Notes under the pieces: generated by a model | Databases searched by the model: none | Told to the model about the DNA's origin: nothing | What the model saw: the letters and a program-made list of their open reading frames with translations, nothing else | Made by a program: the position numbers and the translations under genes | Shown: positions 25,601-35,053 of the stretch, piece by piece | Layout: the number at the start of each line of letters is the position of its first letter | Position numbering within the stretch: position 1 is the stretch's first letter | DNA from: Candidatus Methylopumilus universalis | GTDB lineage: Bacteria > Pseudomonadota > Gammaproteobacteria > Burkholderiales > Methylophilaceae | DNA: 64,000 bases | Direction: 5' to 3' | NCBI RefSeq assembly: GCF_006365315.1 | Contig: NZ_CP040968.1 | Location: 620,001-684,000 of the forward strand

Positions 25601-26916
25601 CAACTTTTTTTGTCTTTATTCTTACGATTAGTATTGTTGTAGGCATTCATGAATTTGGTCATTTTCAAATGGCACGTTGGTGCAATGTTAAAGTATTAAA
25701 GTTCTCAATTGGATTTGGCAAACCTCTTTTTACTTTTCGTTTTGGCAAAGATAGAACCGAATTTGTTATATCTTCTATCCCCTTAGGTGGCTATGTAAAG
25801 CTTTTAGACGAAAATAATATTGAGACAAGTGAAAAAGTTAACAAAATTGATCTTAAAAGAGCATTTAATCGACAGCCTTTAATCAAACGTTTTCTTATTG
25901 TGGCTGCCGGCCCCTTAATTAATATTATTTTGGGTATTTTGATTTTTTCTTTTATCTTTATGCATGGTTCAAAGCAAATTAAGCCATGCATTAGTGAACT
26001 TCCAATTTCGAGCGAAGCTTACCAGTTAGGACTTAGAGCGGGGGATGAGATCGCATCCCTTGATGGCAGTGAAATCAAATCCTTAGAAGACTTACTTACT
26101 TCCATAAAAGACCAAAAAAAAGTATTTCAAGATGTAGGCTTGAAGCGGAATGGCGAGATCACCCATATTAAAAATCTTTTATGGACCGATGAAATCAAGG
26201 TTTTTCCATACGGACTCCCCATTTTAATTCAATCAGTGGAGGCAGGAAGTATTGCTGAAAAAATAGGGTTACGGACACATGATCAAATGCTTATGGTAGA
26301 TCAAATTCCCATTAAAGACATTCCAGATTTGATCGCTAGTGTGCAAAAAAACTGGTCACAGTCTTATTCTTTAACGATAAAAAGAGAAAATATTATTCAA
26401 TGTATTCATATAGATAAAGAAATATTTGAAAGTAAAGTCGATAAAAAAAGAATTGGGATTGCACTAGGTTATGATGATGTAATTATTAAGACTCATTTAG
26501 TTGAAGTAAAGCGCACATTTGAAGAGTCTATTAAAAAATCATTGGTCCAAACTTATGCTTTTTTCAACCTAACCTTAAAAACATTTAAGAATCTACTTAC
26601 ACAAAAAACCGATTTTAAAGATTTGGGTGGGCCTATAGCAATTGCACATATGGCTTCTTCTTCATTTGTGGAAGGGACTTTCCCTTACATTCAGTTTATT
26701 GGATTGATTAGTTTAAATATTGGGATATTGAATTTATTGCCTATCCCATTATTAGATGGGGGTTATTTACTTTTCTATCTCATTGAGTTTGTTAGAAGGA
26801 AGCCCTTATCAAACAAAAAAATGATGATAAGTCAAAGGGTTGGAATGTTAATTTTGGGTTTACTTACTGGAATAGCGATGTATAATGACGCCTGTCGATA
26901 CCTGTTAGGAAGCTAA
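25597..26916 (+). CDS. rseP: Site-2 protease RseP
   Basis: 439 residues, intramembrane zinc metalloprotease of the envelope stress (sigma-E) pathway. Catalytic HEFGH (18-22) lies in the first membrane segment; the third metal ligand is in LNLLPIPLLDGG near the C-terminus. Two periplasmic PDZ domains occupy about 120-290. Sits between dxr and bamA as in most proteobacteria. Overlaps both neighbours (four bases and one base). Confidence 0.95.
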   Translation: MTTFFVFILTISIVVGIHEFGHFQMARWCNVKVLKFSIGFGKPLFTFRFGKDRTEFVISSIPLGGYVKLLDENNIETSEKVNKIDLKRAFNRQPLIKRFLIVAAGPLINIILGILIFSFIFMHGSKQIKPCISELPISSEAYQLGLRAGDEIASLDGSEIKSLEDLLTSIKDQKKVFQDVGLKRNGEITHIKNLLWTDEIKVFPYGLPILIQSVEAGSIAEKIGLRTHDQMLMVDQIPIKDIPDLIASVQKNWSQSYSLTIKRENIIQCIHIDKEIFESKVDKKRIGIALGYDDVIIKTHLVEVKRTFEESIKKSLVQTYAFFNLTLKTFKNLLTQKTDFKDLGGPIAIAHMASSSFVEGTFPYIQFIGLISLNIGILNLLPIPLLDGGYLLFYLIEFVRRKPLSNKKMMISQRVGMLILGLLTGIAMYNDACRYLLGS

Positions 26917-29243
26917 TGACATTAAGATCTAAACTAGCTTTATTCATTTCACTCCTCCTACTCTCTATAGCAGCCTTTGCTATGGAGCCTTTCGTCATCA
27001 AAGATATTAAAATTGAAGGCCTTCAAAGGACTGAGCCTGGCACCGTTTTTAATTACCTTCCAGTGCAAGTAGGCGATACGATGACTGAGGATAAATCATC
27101 CGAAGCCATTAAATCACTTTATCGCACAGGATTTTTTAAAGACGTGCGTATAGAATCTGATCAAAATATTCTTCTTATTACTGTGCAAGAGCGACCTTCG
27201 ATCGCTGATATTCAATTTTCTGGTAATAAAATGTTTCAAACAGACAAATTAAAAGAAAGCTTAAAATCCATAGGATTGGCTGAAGGCCAAATTTTTGATA
27301 AGACAAAATTGGTGTTTATGGAACAAGAAATAAAAAAACAATATTTATCTCTTGGTAAATATTCAGCCAACGTAAAAACATCCTCATTCCCGCTTGAAAG
27401 GAATAGAGTGGCTATTAGATTTGATATTGAGGAAGGGATTATTTCAAGAATAAAAGAAATTAATATTGTTGGTAATCAAATTTACAGTTCATCTGATATC
27501 ACATCAAGCTTTGAACTTAAAACAACTAATTGGCTTTCATGGTGGTACAAAGATGATCAGTATTCAAAACAAAAACTTACAGCCGATTTGGAATCTCTTA
27601 AATCTTTCTATATGAATCGTGGGTATTTAGAATTTTCAGTTGATTCAACGCAAGTATCTATTACACCAGAAAAAGATGACGTCTATATCACTATTAATAT
27701 TTCAGAGGGTCCGAAATATAAAGTGTCTGATGTAAAGCTTGCGGGTGATCTTCAGCAAGTACCTGAAAGCGAATTGCAAAGATTAATTAAAATTAAAAAA
27801 GATGATATTTTTAGTCGACAAAAAATCACCGAATCAACCAAGGCGATGAATAGTCGCTTGGGTAATGATGGTTTTGCCTTTTCGAATGTCAATGCAATAC
27901 CAGAAATTAATAAAGATGAACAAACTGCATCATTTACTTTCTTTGTAGATCCTGGACGTAAAGTTTATGTTAGGCGTATTGATATTGAAGGTAATCAACG
28001 TACCCGTGATGATGTGGTTAGGCGTGAATTCAGACAAGTTGAGTCTGGCTGGTATGCAGCCGATAAAATAGACCGATCTAAAGTAAGATTAAATCGAACA
28101 CAATTTTTCTCTGACGTAAATACTGAAACGCCAGCTGTTCCTGGAACCACGGACCAAGTAGATATTAAGGTTAAAGTTACCGAAAAAAATACTGGTAGTG
28201 TTATGCTTGGAGCCGGCTTAAGCAGTGCTGAAGGATTGGTCGGCAGTTTTAATGTAACGCAAGCAAATTTTCTTGGTACTGGCGACAGAGTTTCTGCCCA
28301 AGTTAATACCGGATCAATAAATAAAACCTACGCATTGAACGTAACAAAGCCTTTTTTTACCCCTGAAGGTATAGCTTTAAATTACGGAGTATATAGGCGT
28401 GATGTAAACACTTCATCACTTAGAGTAGTTTCTTACAACACTTCCTCTTATGGACTTTCGCTCGGCTTAACAGTGCCTTTATCTGAAAAAAATGCAATAA
28501 GTTACGGGATAATTTTAGATAATACGGAAGTCAGCAATCTTGTAGTTGGAGTCTCTCCTGATAGATACATTGACTTTTGTAATCGTCTCACCGGTACAAA
28601 TAATTCATCAGCTTGCTCAATGACTCAGCTGGGTGCTTCACTTGGTTGGTCTTTAGATACCCGAGATAACTTAATGATGCCTAAGGAAGGTCGTTTAACA
28701 AGAGTGAATGGAGAATTATCTGTTCCCGGATTTGATATTCAAACCTATAAAGTTTTTCTACAAAACTCAGAGTACACTAAAATAAATAATTCTATTACCT
28801 TTGGTTTAAATGGGCAATTTGCTTATACTGATAGCTATGGTGATAAACCGTTCCCCTTCTTTAAAAATCTTTTTGTTGGAGGTGTTAATAGCGTTAGGGG
28901 GTATCGACAGTCTGCAATTGGTCCATATCAAATGAATACGGCTAATGGACAAAATTTATTCTTGGGTGGTAACAAGCAACTTGTTGTCAATGCTGAATTG
29001 TTTATGCCTATGCCGTTTATAAAAAATAATGATCAATTTCGCTTGAGTACTTTCATTGATGCTGGTAATGTTTATACTGAAAATGAAGGGGTTGATTTAG
29101 CCTCTTTAAGGTATTCTGCAGGTGTTGGTGTTATGTGGGTATCGCCCTTTGGACCTCTAAAATTGGTTTATGCTAAGCCTTTTAATAATCAAGCTACTGA
29201 TGTCACTGAAAACATTCAATTTCAAATGGGCCAGCAATTTTAA
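26916..29243 (+). CDS. bamA: Outer membrane protein assembly factor BamA
   Basis: 775 residues. Signal peptide (residues 1-22, cleavage after AAFA), five POTRA domains (about 24-420) and a 16-strand beta-barrel ending in a C-terminal aromatic residue (QMGQQF). The conserved loop-6 VRGYR motif is in NSVRGYRQSA. Central insertase of the BAM complex. Overlaps rseP by one base; skp follows, the standard envelope order. Confidence 0.96.
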   Translation: MTLRSKLALFISLLLLSIAAFAMEPFVIKDIKIEGLQRTEPGTVFNYLPVQVGDTMTEDKSSEAIKSLYRTGFFKDVRIESDQNILLITVQERPSIADIQFSGNKMFQTDKLKESLKSIGLAEGQIFDKTKLVFMEQEIKKQYLSLGKYSANVKTSSFPLERNRVAIRFDIEEGIISRIKEINIVGNQIYSSSDITSSFELKTTNWLSWWYKDDQYSKQKLTADLESLKSFYMNRGYLEFSVDSTQVSITPEKDDVYITINISEGPKYKVSDVKLAGDLQQVPESELQRLIKIKKDDIFSRQKITESTKAMNSRLGNDGFAFSNVNAIPEINKDEQTASFTFFVDPGRKVYVRRIDIEGNQRTRDDVVRREFRQVESGWYAADKIDRSKVRLNRTQFFSDVNTETPAVPGTTDQVDIKVKVTEKNTGSVMLGAGLSSAEGLVGSFNVTQANFLGTGDRVSAQVNTGSINKTYALNVTKPFFTPEGIALNYGVYRRDVNTSSLRVVSYNTSSYGLSLGLTVPLSEKNAISYGIILDNTEVSNLVVGVSPDRYIDFCNRLTGTNNSSACSMTQLGASLGWSLDTRDNLMMPKEGRLTRVNGELSVPGFDIQTYKVFLQNSEYTKINNSITFGLNGQFAYTDSYGDKPFPFFKNLFVGGVNSVRGYRQSAIGPYQMNTANGQNLFLGGNKQLVVNAELFMPMPFIKNNDQFRLSTFIDAGNVYTENEGVDLASLRYSAGVGVMWVSPFGPLKLVYAKPFNNQATDVTENIQFQMGQQF

Positions 29244-29277
29244 TTTTTATCTATAAATATATTAGGAGATAATTTAA

Positions 29278-29772
29278 GTGAAATATAATTTTTTGATTTT
29301 AGCAGTTTTACTTACTGCAAGTATTACTTCCCACGCAGAACTAAAAATAGGTTTTGTACAAGTAGATAAAATCTTACAAGAAGCACCACAAACCATTGAG
29401 AGTAATAAAAAACTTGAAAAAGAATTTAGTTCGCGCACAGATAAATTAAAAGCAGACGTTAAATCTTTAAAAGAAAGAGAATCTTCTTTTTCTAAAGATG
29501 CTTTAACAATGAAAGAATCTGAACGTGACACCAAGGAAAAGTCACTGTCTCAACTCCGCGTTGATGTTCAGCGCAAAGAACGTGAATTAAGGGAAGATAT
29601 TAATATTAGACGAAATGAAGAGCTTGGCGGCCTTCAAGAGCAGATTAATAAAGCTGTTACATCTGTTGCTAAAGCAGAGGGATTTGATCTTGTTCTATAT
29701 AATGGCGTTGCTTATGCTAGTGAAAAAATTGATATTACAGATAAGATCTTAAAATCATTAGGTAAAAAATAA
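29278..29772 (+). CDS. skp: Periplasmic chaperone Skp (OmpH)
   Basis: 164 residues with a signal peptide (cleavage after SHA, about residue 20), then LKIGFVQVDKILQEAP and a long charged coiled-coil tentacle region, closing with a beta segment. Holds unfolded outer-membrane proteins for BamA. GTG start at 29278 with AGGAG 11 bases upstream, so spacing is slightly long. Confidence 0.9.
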   Translation: MKYNFLILAVLLTASITSHAELKIGFVQVDKILQEAPQTIESNKKLEKEFSSRTDKLKADVKSLKERESSFSKDALTMKESERDTKEKSLSQLRVDVQRKERELREDINIRRNEELGGLQEQINKAVTSVAKAEGFDLVLYNGVAYASEKIDITDKILKSLGKK

Positions 29773-29793
29773 TAGCTGGCCTAAATTGTTCTT

Positions 29794-30771
29794 ATGGGCC
29801 AAACAATCACATCTGGTGATCTAGTAAAAAAATTAGGCGGCGAGTTAATAGGCGATTCAAACTTACTTATTAACTCTGTAGGCTCACTTGAGTCAGCTCA
29901 TCAAAATTCAATTTCTTTTTTTAATAATCCGAAATATTCAGATTTATTAAAAAGCACAAAAGCAGCAGTTGTTATAATTAATAGAGTTGACCTCCCTGAT
30001 CGTTCAGGCACCTCCATAGTCATAGATAATCCATATTTGTATTTTGCGAAGGTATCTCAGTTACTAAATCCTAGCAAAACTTTAAAAAAAGAAATTCATA
30101 AATCTGCAATTATTCATTCGAGTTGCAAGTTGGGTCAGGATATATACATTGGCCCCAATGTTGTTATTGAGGAAAATGTTTCTCTTGGTGATGAAGTCGT
30201 TATTCATGCAGGCTCAATAGTTGAGGCTGATAGTGCAATTGGTAATGCTTCAGTTATTCACCCCCATGTTGTCATAAAGGCAAATACAATCATCGGTAAA
30301 AACTGCATCCTTTATGCCGGCTGCATCATTGGCTCAGATGGTTTTGGTTATGCAAAAGATGATAGCAAGTGGCTAGCTATTCCTCAAATAGGAAGAGTGA
30401 TTTTAGGTGATAACGTTGATATTGGCTCAAATTCAACCATAGATCGAGGTGCTTTAGATGATACTATTATCTCTAGCGGCGTTAAAATTGATAATTTAGT
30501 GCAAATTGGTCACAACTGTTTGGTTGGTGAAAATACGATTATTGCAGGATGTGTTGGTATTGCAGGCAGTGCTAAAATCGGCAAAAATTGTGCTATCGGA
30601 GGAGCTGCTATGATCTTAGGGCATTTATCAATTACAGATAATGTGACTATCTCACCTGGCTCAATGATTACAAGATCAATCAAAACTTCCGGAACTTACA
30701 CTGCGCTTATGCCTTTCCAAGATCATGAAAAATGGCTTAAAACAGCAGCAAAAATTAAAAGACTAAAATAA
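29794..30771 (+). CDS. lpxD: UDP-3-O-(3-hydroxyacyl)glucosamine N-acyltransferase
   Basis: 325 residues. Third step of lipid A synthesis. N-terminal uridine-binding domain (1-100), then left-handed beta-helix of hexapeptide repeats with the catalytic His region [14 protein letters not shown], and a C-terminal helix. No good Shine-Dalgarno is seen; 21 bases separate it from skp. Confidence 0.96.
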   Translation: MGQTITSGDLVKKLGGELIGDSNLLINSVGSLESAHQNSISFFNNPKYSDLLKSTKAAVVIINRVDLPDRSGTSIVIDNPYLYFAKVSQLLNPSKTLKKEIHKSAIIHSSCKLGQDIYIGPNVVIEENVSLGDEVVIHAGSIVEADSAIGNASVIHPHVVIKANTIIGKNCILYAGCIIGSDGFGYAKDDSKWLAIPQIGRVILGDNVDIGSNSTIDRGALDDTIISSGVKIDNLVQIGHNCLVGENTIIAGCVGIAGSAKIGKNCAIGGAAMILGHLSITDNVTISPGSMITRSIKTSGTYTALMPFQDHEKWLKTAAKIKRLK

Positions 30772-30785
30772 TAGGAATAGTAAAG

Positions 30786-31247
30786 ATGGCTGAAAATACT
30801 GCAATGGACATACATGAAATTTTAAATCACTTACCGCACAGATATCCTTTTGTGCTTATTGATAGAGTAATTTCAATGGAGCTCGGGAAAGAAATTTTCG
30901 CCATAAAAAATGTTTCAATTAACGAACCTTTTTTTCCAGGTCACTTTCCTTACTATCCTGTAATGCCAGGCGTTTTAATTGTAGAAGCAATGGCACAAGC
31001 TGCAGCTATTTTATCTTTTAAAACAATGGATACAAAACCATCAGATGATTCAGTTTATTATTTTGCCGGAATAGATAGCGCACGTTTCAAAAAACCAGTT
31101 TCCCCTGGTGATCAACTTATTATCCATGTAAAGATAGATCGCGTTTTAAAAGGTATATGGAAGTATATTGCAGTTGCCAAAGTTAATGATGAAATCGTGG
31201 CTGAAGCGAGCATGATGTGTATTTTAAAGCCTATCGAAAAAAAATAA
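30786..31247 (+). CDS. fabZ: 3-hydroxyacyl-[ACP] dehydratase FabZ
   Basis: 153 residues, hot-dog fold. Dehydrates 3-hydroxyacyl-ACP in fatty acid elongation and so competes with LpxA for substrate. Catalytic His is in [14 protein letters not shown], catalytic Glu in [22 protein letters not shown] is the N-terminal signature. Located between lpxD and lpxA as usual. Confidence 0.96.
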   Translation: MAENTAMDIHEILNHLPHRYPFVLIDRVISMELGKEIFAIKNVSINEPFFPGHFPYYPVMPGVLIVEAMAQAAAILSFKTMDTKPSDDSVYYFAGIDSARFKKPVSPGDQLIIHVKIDRVLKGIWKYIAVAKVNDEIVAEASMMCILKPIEKK

Positions 31248-31270
31248 ATTTATAGAGTTGTAATATTATT

Positions 31271-32041
31271 TTGATTCATCCTACCGCAATTGTTAGCCCT
31301 AAAGCCAGTTTAGATTCCAGCGTTAAAGTTGGGCCTTATTCTATTATTGATGCAGAAGTTAAAATTGGAGCAGGTTCAGTTATTGGAAACCATGTAACCA
31401 TAACTGGGAATACTACAATTGGAAAAAATAATCATATCTACCACTACAGCTCAATCGGCGAAGCGCCTCAAGATAAAAAATACAATCAAGAAAAAACATT
31501 CCTAGAAATTGGTGACAATAATACCATTAGAGAATTCTGCACTTTTAATCGAGGCACAGCGCAAGATCATGGAATAACAAAAATAGGTAATGATAATTGG
31601 ATTATGGCCTACGTCCACATAGCCCATGACTGTGAAATTAAAAATCAAATCATACTTGCGAATAACACATCCCTTGCAGGCCACGTGTCGATTGATGATT
31701 ACGCGATACTTGGAGGATTCACTCTTGTTCATCAGTTTTGTAAGATTGGCAGCCATATCATTACAGCAGTCAATACAGTAGTCTTTAAAGACATCCCGCC
31801 TTATGTTATAGCAGCTGGTTATGATGCAAAGCCGAATGGTATTAATGCAGAAGGGCTAAAAAGAAGAGGCTTCGATCCGAAGATTATTGCAAAAATTAAA
31901 GAAGCTTATAAGATTTTATATCGCCAAGGCCTCTCTCTAAACGAGTCTCAAGAAAAAATTAAATTGCTAAGTAAAGATACCGACGCTCTGAATCTTTATA
32001 TCGATTTTATTGCAAAATCTACCCGCGGTATTATTCGTTAA
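31271..32041 (+). CDS. lpxA: UDP-N-acetylglucosamine acyltransferase
   Basis: 256 residues. First step of lipid A synthesis. Starts at TTG (31271): IHPTAIVSPKA follows directly, the conserved N-terminus, and no ATG is available. Hexapeptide beta-helix; catalytic His in YVHIAHDCEI; C-terminal helical domain with GLKRRGF. No strong Shine-Dalgarno (GAG about 13 bases upstream). Confidence 0.96.
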   Translation: MIHPTAIVSPKASLDSSVKVGPYSIIDAEVKIGAGSVIGNHVTITGNTTIGKNNHIYHYSSIGEAPQDKKYNQEKTFLEIGDNNTIREFCTFNRGTAQDHGITKIGNDNWIMAYVHIAHDCEIKNQIILANNTSLAGHVSIDDYAILGGFTLVHQFCKIGSHIITAVNTVVFKDIPPYVIAAGYDAKPNGINAEGLKRRGFDPKIIAKIKEAYKILYRQGLSLNESQEKIKLLSKDTDALNLYIDFIAKSTRGIIR

Positions 32042-32043
32042 TT

Positions 32044-33180
32044 ATGAAAACGATTGCCATAGTTGCCGGAGAATCTTCCGGAGACTTGCTAGGAAGTCAC
32101 TTAATTAAGTCGTTAAAATCAATCCGTTCTGACCTTAAGTTTATAGGTGTCGCTGGACCAAAAATGGTTAAAGAGGGTGCCTTATCATATTTCCCAATGG
32201 AAGAACTTTCAGTAAGGGGTTATTTTGAAGCCATCAAAAAATTATTTCACCTTTTAAAATTAAGAAAAAATCTTTTAAATCAAATTCTCAATGCAAAACC
32301 TGATTTGTTTATTGGCGTTGATGCCCCTGACTTTAATTTTTGGATTGAAAGACAGTTAAAGAAAAAAGGTATTCCTGTGATTCACTACGTTAGTCCATCT
32401 ATATGGGCGTGGAGAGAGGATAGACTTAAAATGATTAAAAAATCGATAGATCATATGCTGACTATATTTCCCTTTGAAAAAAAAATTTATTCAAAAGCTA
32501 ATATCGAAGCAACTTTTGTAGGGCACCCGCTTGCTGAGATGATTCCCCTCAACCCAAACAAAAAGAAAGCTCAAGCTAAACTTAAAATTATTAAAGCTAC
32601 TAGAGTTATAGCGCTTCTTCCTGGAAGTAGGCAAGGGGAAGTGAAATGGCATGCGCAACTCCTTATTGAGTCAGCGATTGAACTTTCAAAAAAAATACGA
32701 GATGTGAAATTTTTGGTACCACTGCCTACCAGGGAGACATATGATATTTTTTCGAGAGCTTTATTTAAGAATACGCATGCAGAGTTAGATATCCAGATTC
32801 TTATTGGCCACGCATCAGATGCAATTAATGCTGCTGACCTTGTTATTGTTGCATCAGGAACTGCAACGCTTGAAACAGCTCTTTATAAAAAGCCTATGGT
32901 AGTTATCTATAAAATGTCATCGATCAGTTGGCAAATTCTTAAGCGCATGCGTTATTTGCCTTATGTAAGCCTTCCAAACATACTTCTAAACAAATTTTTT
33001 GTACCGGAGCTTTTGCAAAAAGAAGCTACACCGGAAAATATCACTTCAAAAGCTATCGAAATTTTAAAAGATGCGCCTTATAGAAAAAATCTTTTAATTC
33101 AATTTACGAAAATACATCATCAACTAAAACAAAATACATCTGAGCGCTTAAATAAAATTATTTTAAAATTCATTAAATAA
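32044..33180 (+). CDS. lpxB: Lipid-A-disaccharide synthase
   Basis: 378 residues, GT19. Joins lipid X and UDP-diacylglucosamine. AGESSGDLLGSHLIKSL at the start, YVSPSIWAWRE, FPFEKKIY, TFVGHPLAE, LLPGSRQGEV and ASGTATLETAL are all family motifs. Two bases after the lpxA stop; rnhB follows. Confidence 0.96.
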   Translation: MKTIAIVAGESSGDLLGSHLIKSLKSIRSDLKFIGVAGPKMVKEGALSYFPMEELSVRGYFEAIKKLFHLLKLRKNLLNQILNAKPDLFIGVDAPDFNFWIERQLKKKGIPVIHYVSPSIWAWREDRLKMIKKSIDHMLTIFPFEKKIYSKANIEATFVGHPLAEMIPLNPNKKKAQAKLKIIKATRVIALLPGSRQGEVKWHAQLLIESAIELSKKIRDVKFLVPLPTRETYDIFSRALFKNTHAELDIQILIGHASDAINAADLVIVASGTATLETALYKKPMVVIYKMSSISWQILKRMRYLPYVSLPNILLNKFFVPELLQKEATPENITSKAIEILKDAPYRKNLLIQFTKIHHQLKQNTSERLNKIILKFIK

Positions 33181-33182
33181 AA

Positions 33183-33758
33183 ATGCATACAAATTTAATT
33201 TGTGGTGTTGATGAAGCGGGAAGAGGACCTTTGGCAGGGCCAGTTTATGCAGCTGCCGTTATTTTGGGCCCTGATTTCGACACCGAAGGTTTGCGTGACT
33301 CTAAAAAAATATCCGAATCTAAAAGATATACTCTTGCAGCACATATAAAGAAAAATGCTTTAGCTTGGTCTTTAGGTATATGTAGCGCATCAGAAATTGA
33401 TAAGCTTAATATCCACCAGGCAACATTATTAGCTATGAAAAGAGCAATTGAAGGTTTAAACGGCTACGTCTCAATCAAAATTGTGGTAGATGGATTATTT
33501 TGTCCTCAAGTAGAGCATCCTTGTGAGGCGATTGTCAAAGGTGACGATAAAGTTGCCGAGATTTCAGCAGCTTCAATTATTGCAAAAACAGAACGTGATC
33601 TTGAAATGATAGAGATTGATAAGATTTATCCTAAGTATCAATTTAAAAAACATAAGGGTTACCCAACAAAATTACATATAGAAATGATTAAATACGAAGG
33701 TCTTTGTGAGTATCACCGAAGAAGTTTCTCACCTATAAAAGAAATGCTAGCATTCTAG
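33183..33758 (+). CDS. rnhB: Ribonuclease HII
   Basis: 191 residues. Removes ribonucleotides from DNA. Catalytic acidic pair D10-E11 in CGVDEAGRGPLAG, further carboxylates in VVDG and in AEISAASIIAK; KHKGYPT close to the C-terminus. The last twelve bases overlap the convergent methyltransferase gene. Confidence 0.95.
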   Translation: MHTNLICGVDEAGRGPLAGPVYAAAVILGPDFDTEGLRDSKKISESKRYTLAAHIKKNALAWSLGICSASEIDKLNIHQATLLAMKRAIEGLNGYVSIKIVVDGLFCPQVEHPCEAIVKGDDKVAEISAASIIAKTERDLEMIEIDKIYPKYQFKKHKGYPTKLHIEMIKYEGLCEYHRRSFSPIKEMLAF

Positions 33759-34466
33759 TAAAAATACACAGGGCTTATTTTTTAAATCTGGCGTCATTTC
33801 TTTTTTCCAGTCTTTTATATTTTTCGTTAAAATAAATTCATTTTCTGATGAGATATCTAATGCAACACAAAGCTTTGTTCTGTCTTGAAGTTTACTTATC
33901 AAATCATTAAAAATATGCTGGTTTCTGTAGGGCGTTTCAATAAAAATCTGAGTCTCATGATTCTTGCTTGAATCATTTTCAATTGAAATAATTTTCTTTA
34001 TTCTGTCTTCTTTTTCTGAAGGAAGGTAGCCATGAAACTTAAATTGCTGCCCATTAAGGCCTGATGCCATAAGGGCTAAAATGATTGACGACGGGCCTAT
34101 CATGGGTATGACCTTAATATTTTTTTGGTGGGCCAAAGCAACCATTTTTGATCCAGGGTCAGCTACTGCTGGGCAGCCTGATTCAGAAATTAAACCAATA
34201 TCAAAACCTTCCAAAAGCGGCCTTAAATAATTTGTAATTTCTGCTTCAATTGTAGATTTATCTAATACTTCAAAATGTAATTGATTAATAGGTTTTTGAA
34301 GATTAAGAGCGCTTAAATGAAAACGTGCTGTTTTCTCATTTTCCACTACAAAATAATCCAGACGTTCGACAATTTTTCGATGGTTTTCTAAAAGAATAGA
34401 TTCCTTAGCATTTTGATCAATCGGAACAGGGATGAGGTACAAACACCCATTTGTCTTATCTGTCAT
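33747..34466 (-). CDS. SAM-dependent methyltransferase, RsmI-like (tetrapyrrole methylase fold)
   Basis: 239 residues, related to RsmI, the 16S rRNA C1402 ribose methyltransferase. It has LYLIPVPI at the start, GLISESGCPAVADPGS, MIGPSSIILALMASGLNGQQF and ETPYRN, but the usual N-terminal signature and C-terminal domain of true RsmI are changed. A paralogue of this kind next to Maf is common in betaproteobacteria. Methylation target unknown. Start overlaps the maf stop by one base; last gene of the pycA-pycB-maf run. Confidence 0.8.
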   Translation of the reverse strand: MTDKTNGCLYLIPVPIDQNAKESILLENHRKIVERLDYFVVENEKTARFHLSALNLQKPINQLHFEVLDKSTIEAEITNYLRPLLEGFDIGLISESGCPAVADPGSKMVALAHQKNIKVIPMIGPSSIILALMASGLNGQQFKFHGYLPSEKEDRIKKIISIENDSSKNHETQIFIETPYRNQHIFNDLISKLQDRTKLCVALDISSENEFILTKNIKDWKKEMTPDLKNKPCVFLLEC

Positions 34467-35041
34467 TACAATGCTAAACCTTCATTTTCAAGCATGTTCG
34501 ATAGCTTAATGAGTGGCAGTCCTATCAATGCTGTAGGATCTTCGCCTTTAATATATTCAAGAAGAGTAATACCCAGGCCTTCAGACATGACGCTTCCTAC
34601 GCAATTATATGGCTGTTCTTTCAGCAAATAAGATTCAATTATTTTCTGATTTAATTTTTTATATTTCACCTCAAAATCAACGACACATTCTTGTACTTGT
34701 TTTGTTTTTGTATTTAACAAACAAAGTGAGGTGTAGAAAGTTGCAATTTTCCCACTTAAAAATTGGAGTTGTTTTACAGCATTTTCATGTGTATTTGGTT
34801 TTTCGATAATTTGATTTTGACATTCTGCTGTTTGGTCGGAGCCGATGATCAATGAATTTGCATAGTGCGGCGCTACTTTAAATGCTTTTTCTCGTGCAAG
34901 TCTGAAGGAGATGTCTTTTGCTTTTTCACCCCTATGAGGTGTTTCATCAATATCGGGACTAAAGACATCAAAAGGTAATTTAAATCGTGATAGTAATTCT
35001 CTTCTATAAGGCGATGATGAGGCCAAAACAATCGTTAACAT
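34466..35041 (-). CDS. Maf-type nucleotide pyrophosphatase (YceF, m7GTP-like)
   Basis: 191 residues. Maf proteins hydrolyse modified or non-canonical nucleoside triphosphates. LASSSPYRRELL at the start, DETPHRGE, LIIGSDQTAE, FYTSLCL and GLPLI near the C-terminus match the YceF branch, whose known substrate is 7-methyl-GTP. Twelve bases downstream of pycB in the same direction. rpmF and plsX, often near yceF in other bacteria, lie beyond the pyc genes here. Confidence 0.88.
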   Translation of the reverse strand: MLTIVLASSSPYRRELLSRFKLPFDVFSPDIDETPHRGEKAKDISFRLAREKAFKVAPHYANSLIIGSDQTAECQNQIIEKPNTHENAVKQLQFLSGKIATFYTSLCLLNTKTKQVQECVVDFEVKYKKLNQKIIESYLLKEQPYNCVGSVMSEGLGITLLEYIKGEDPTALIGLPLIKLSNMLENEGLAL

Positions 35042-35053
35042 GCATTGGTTTCT

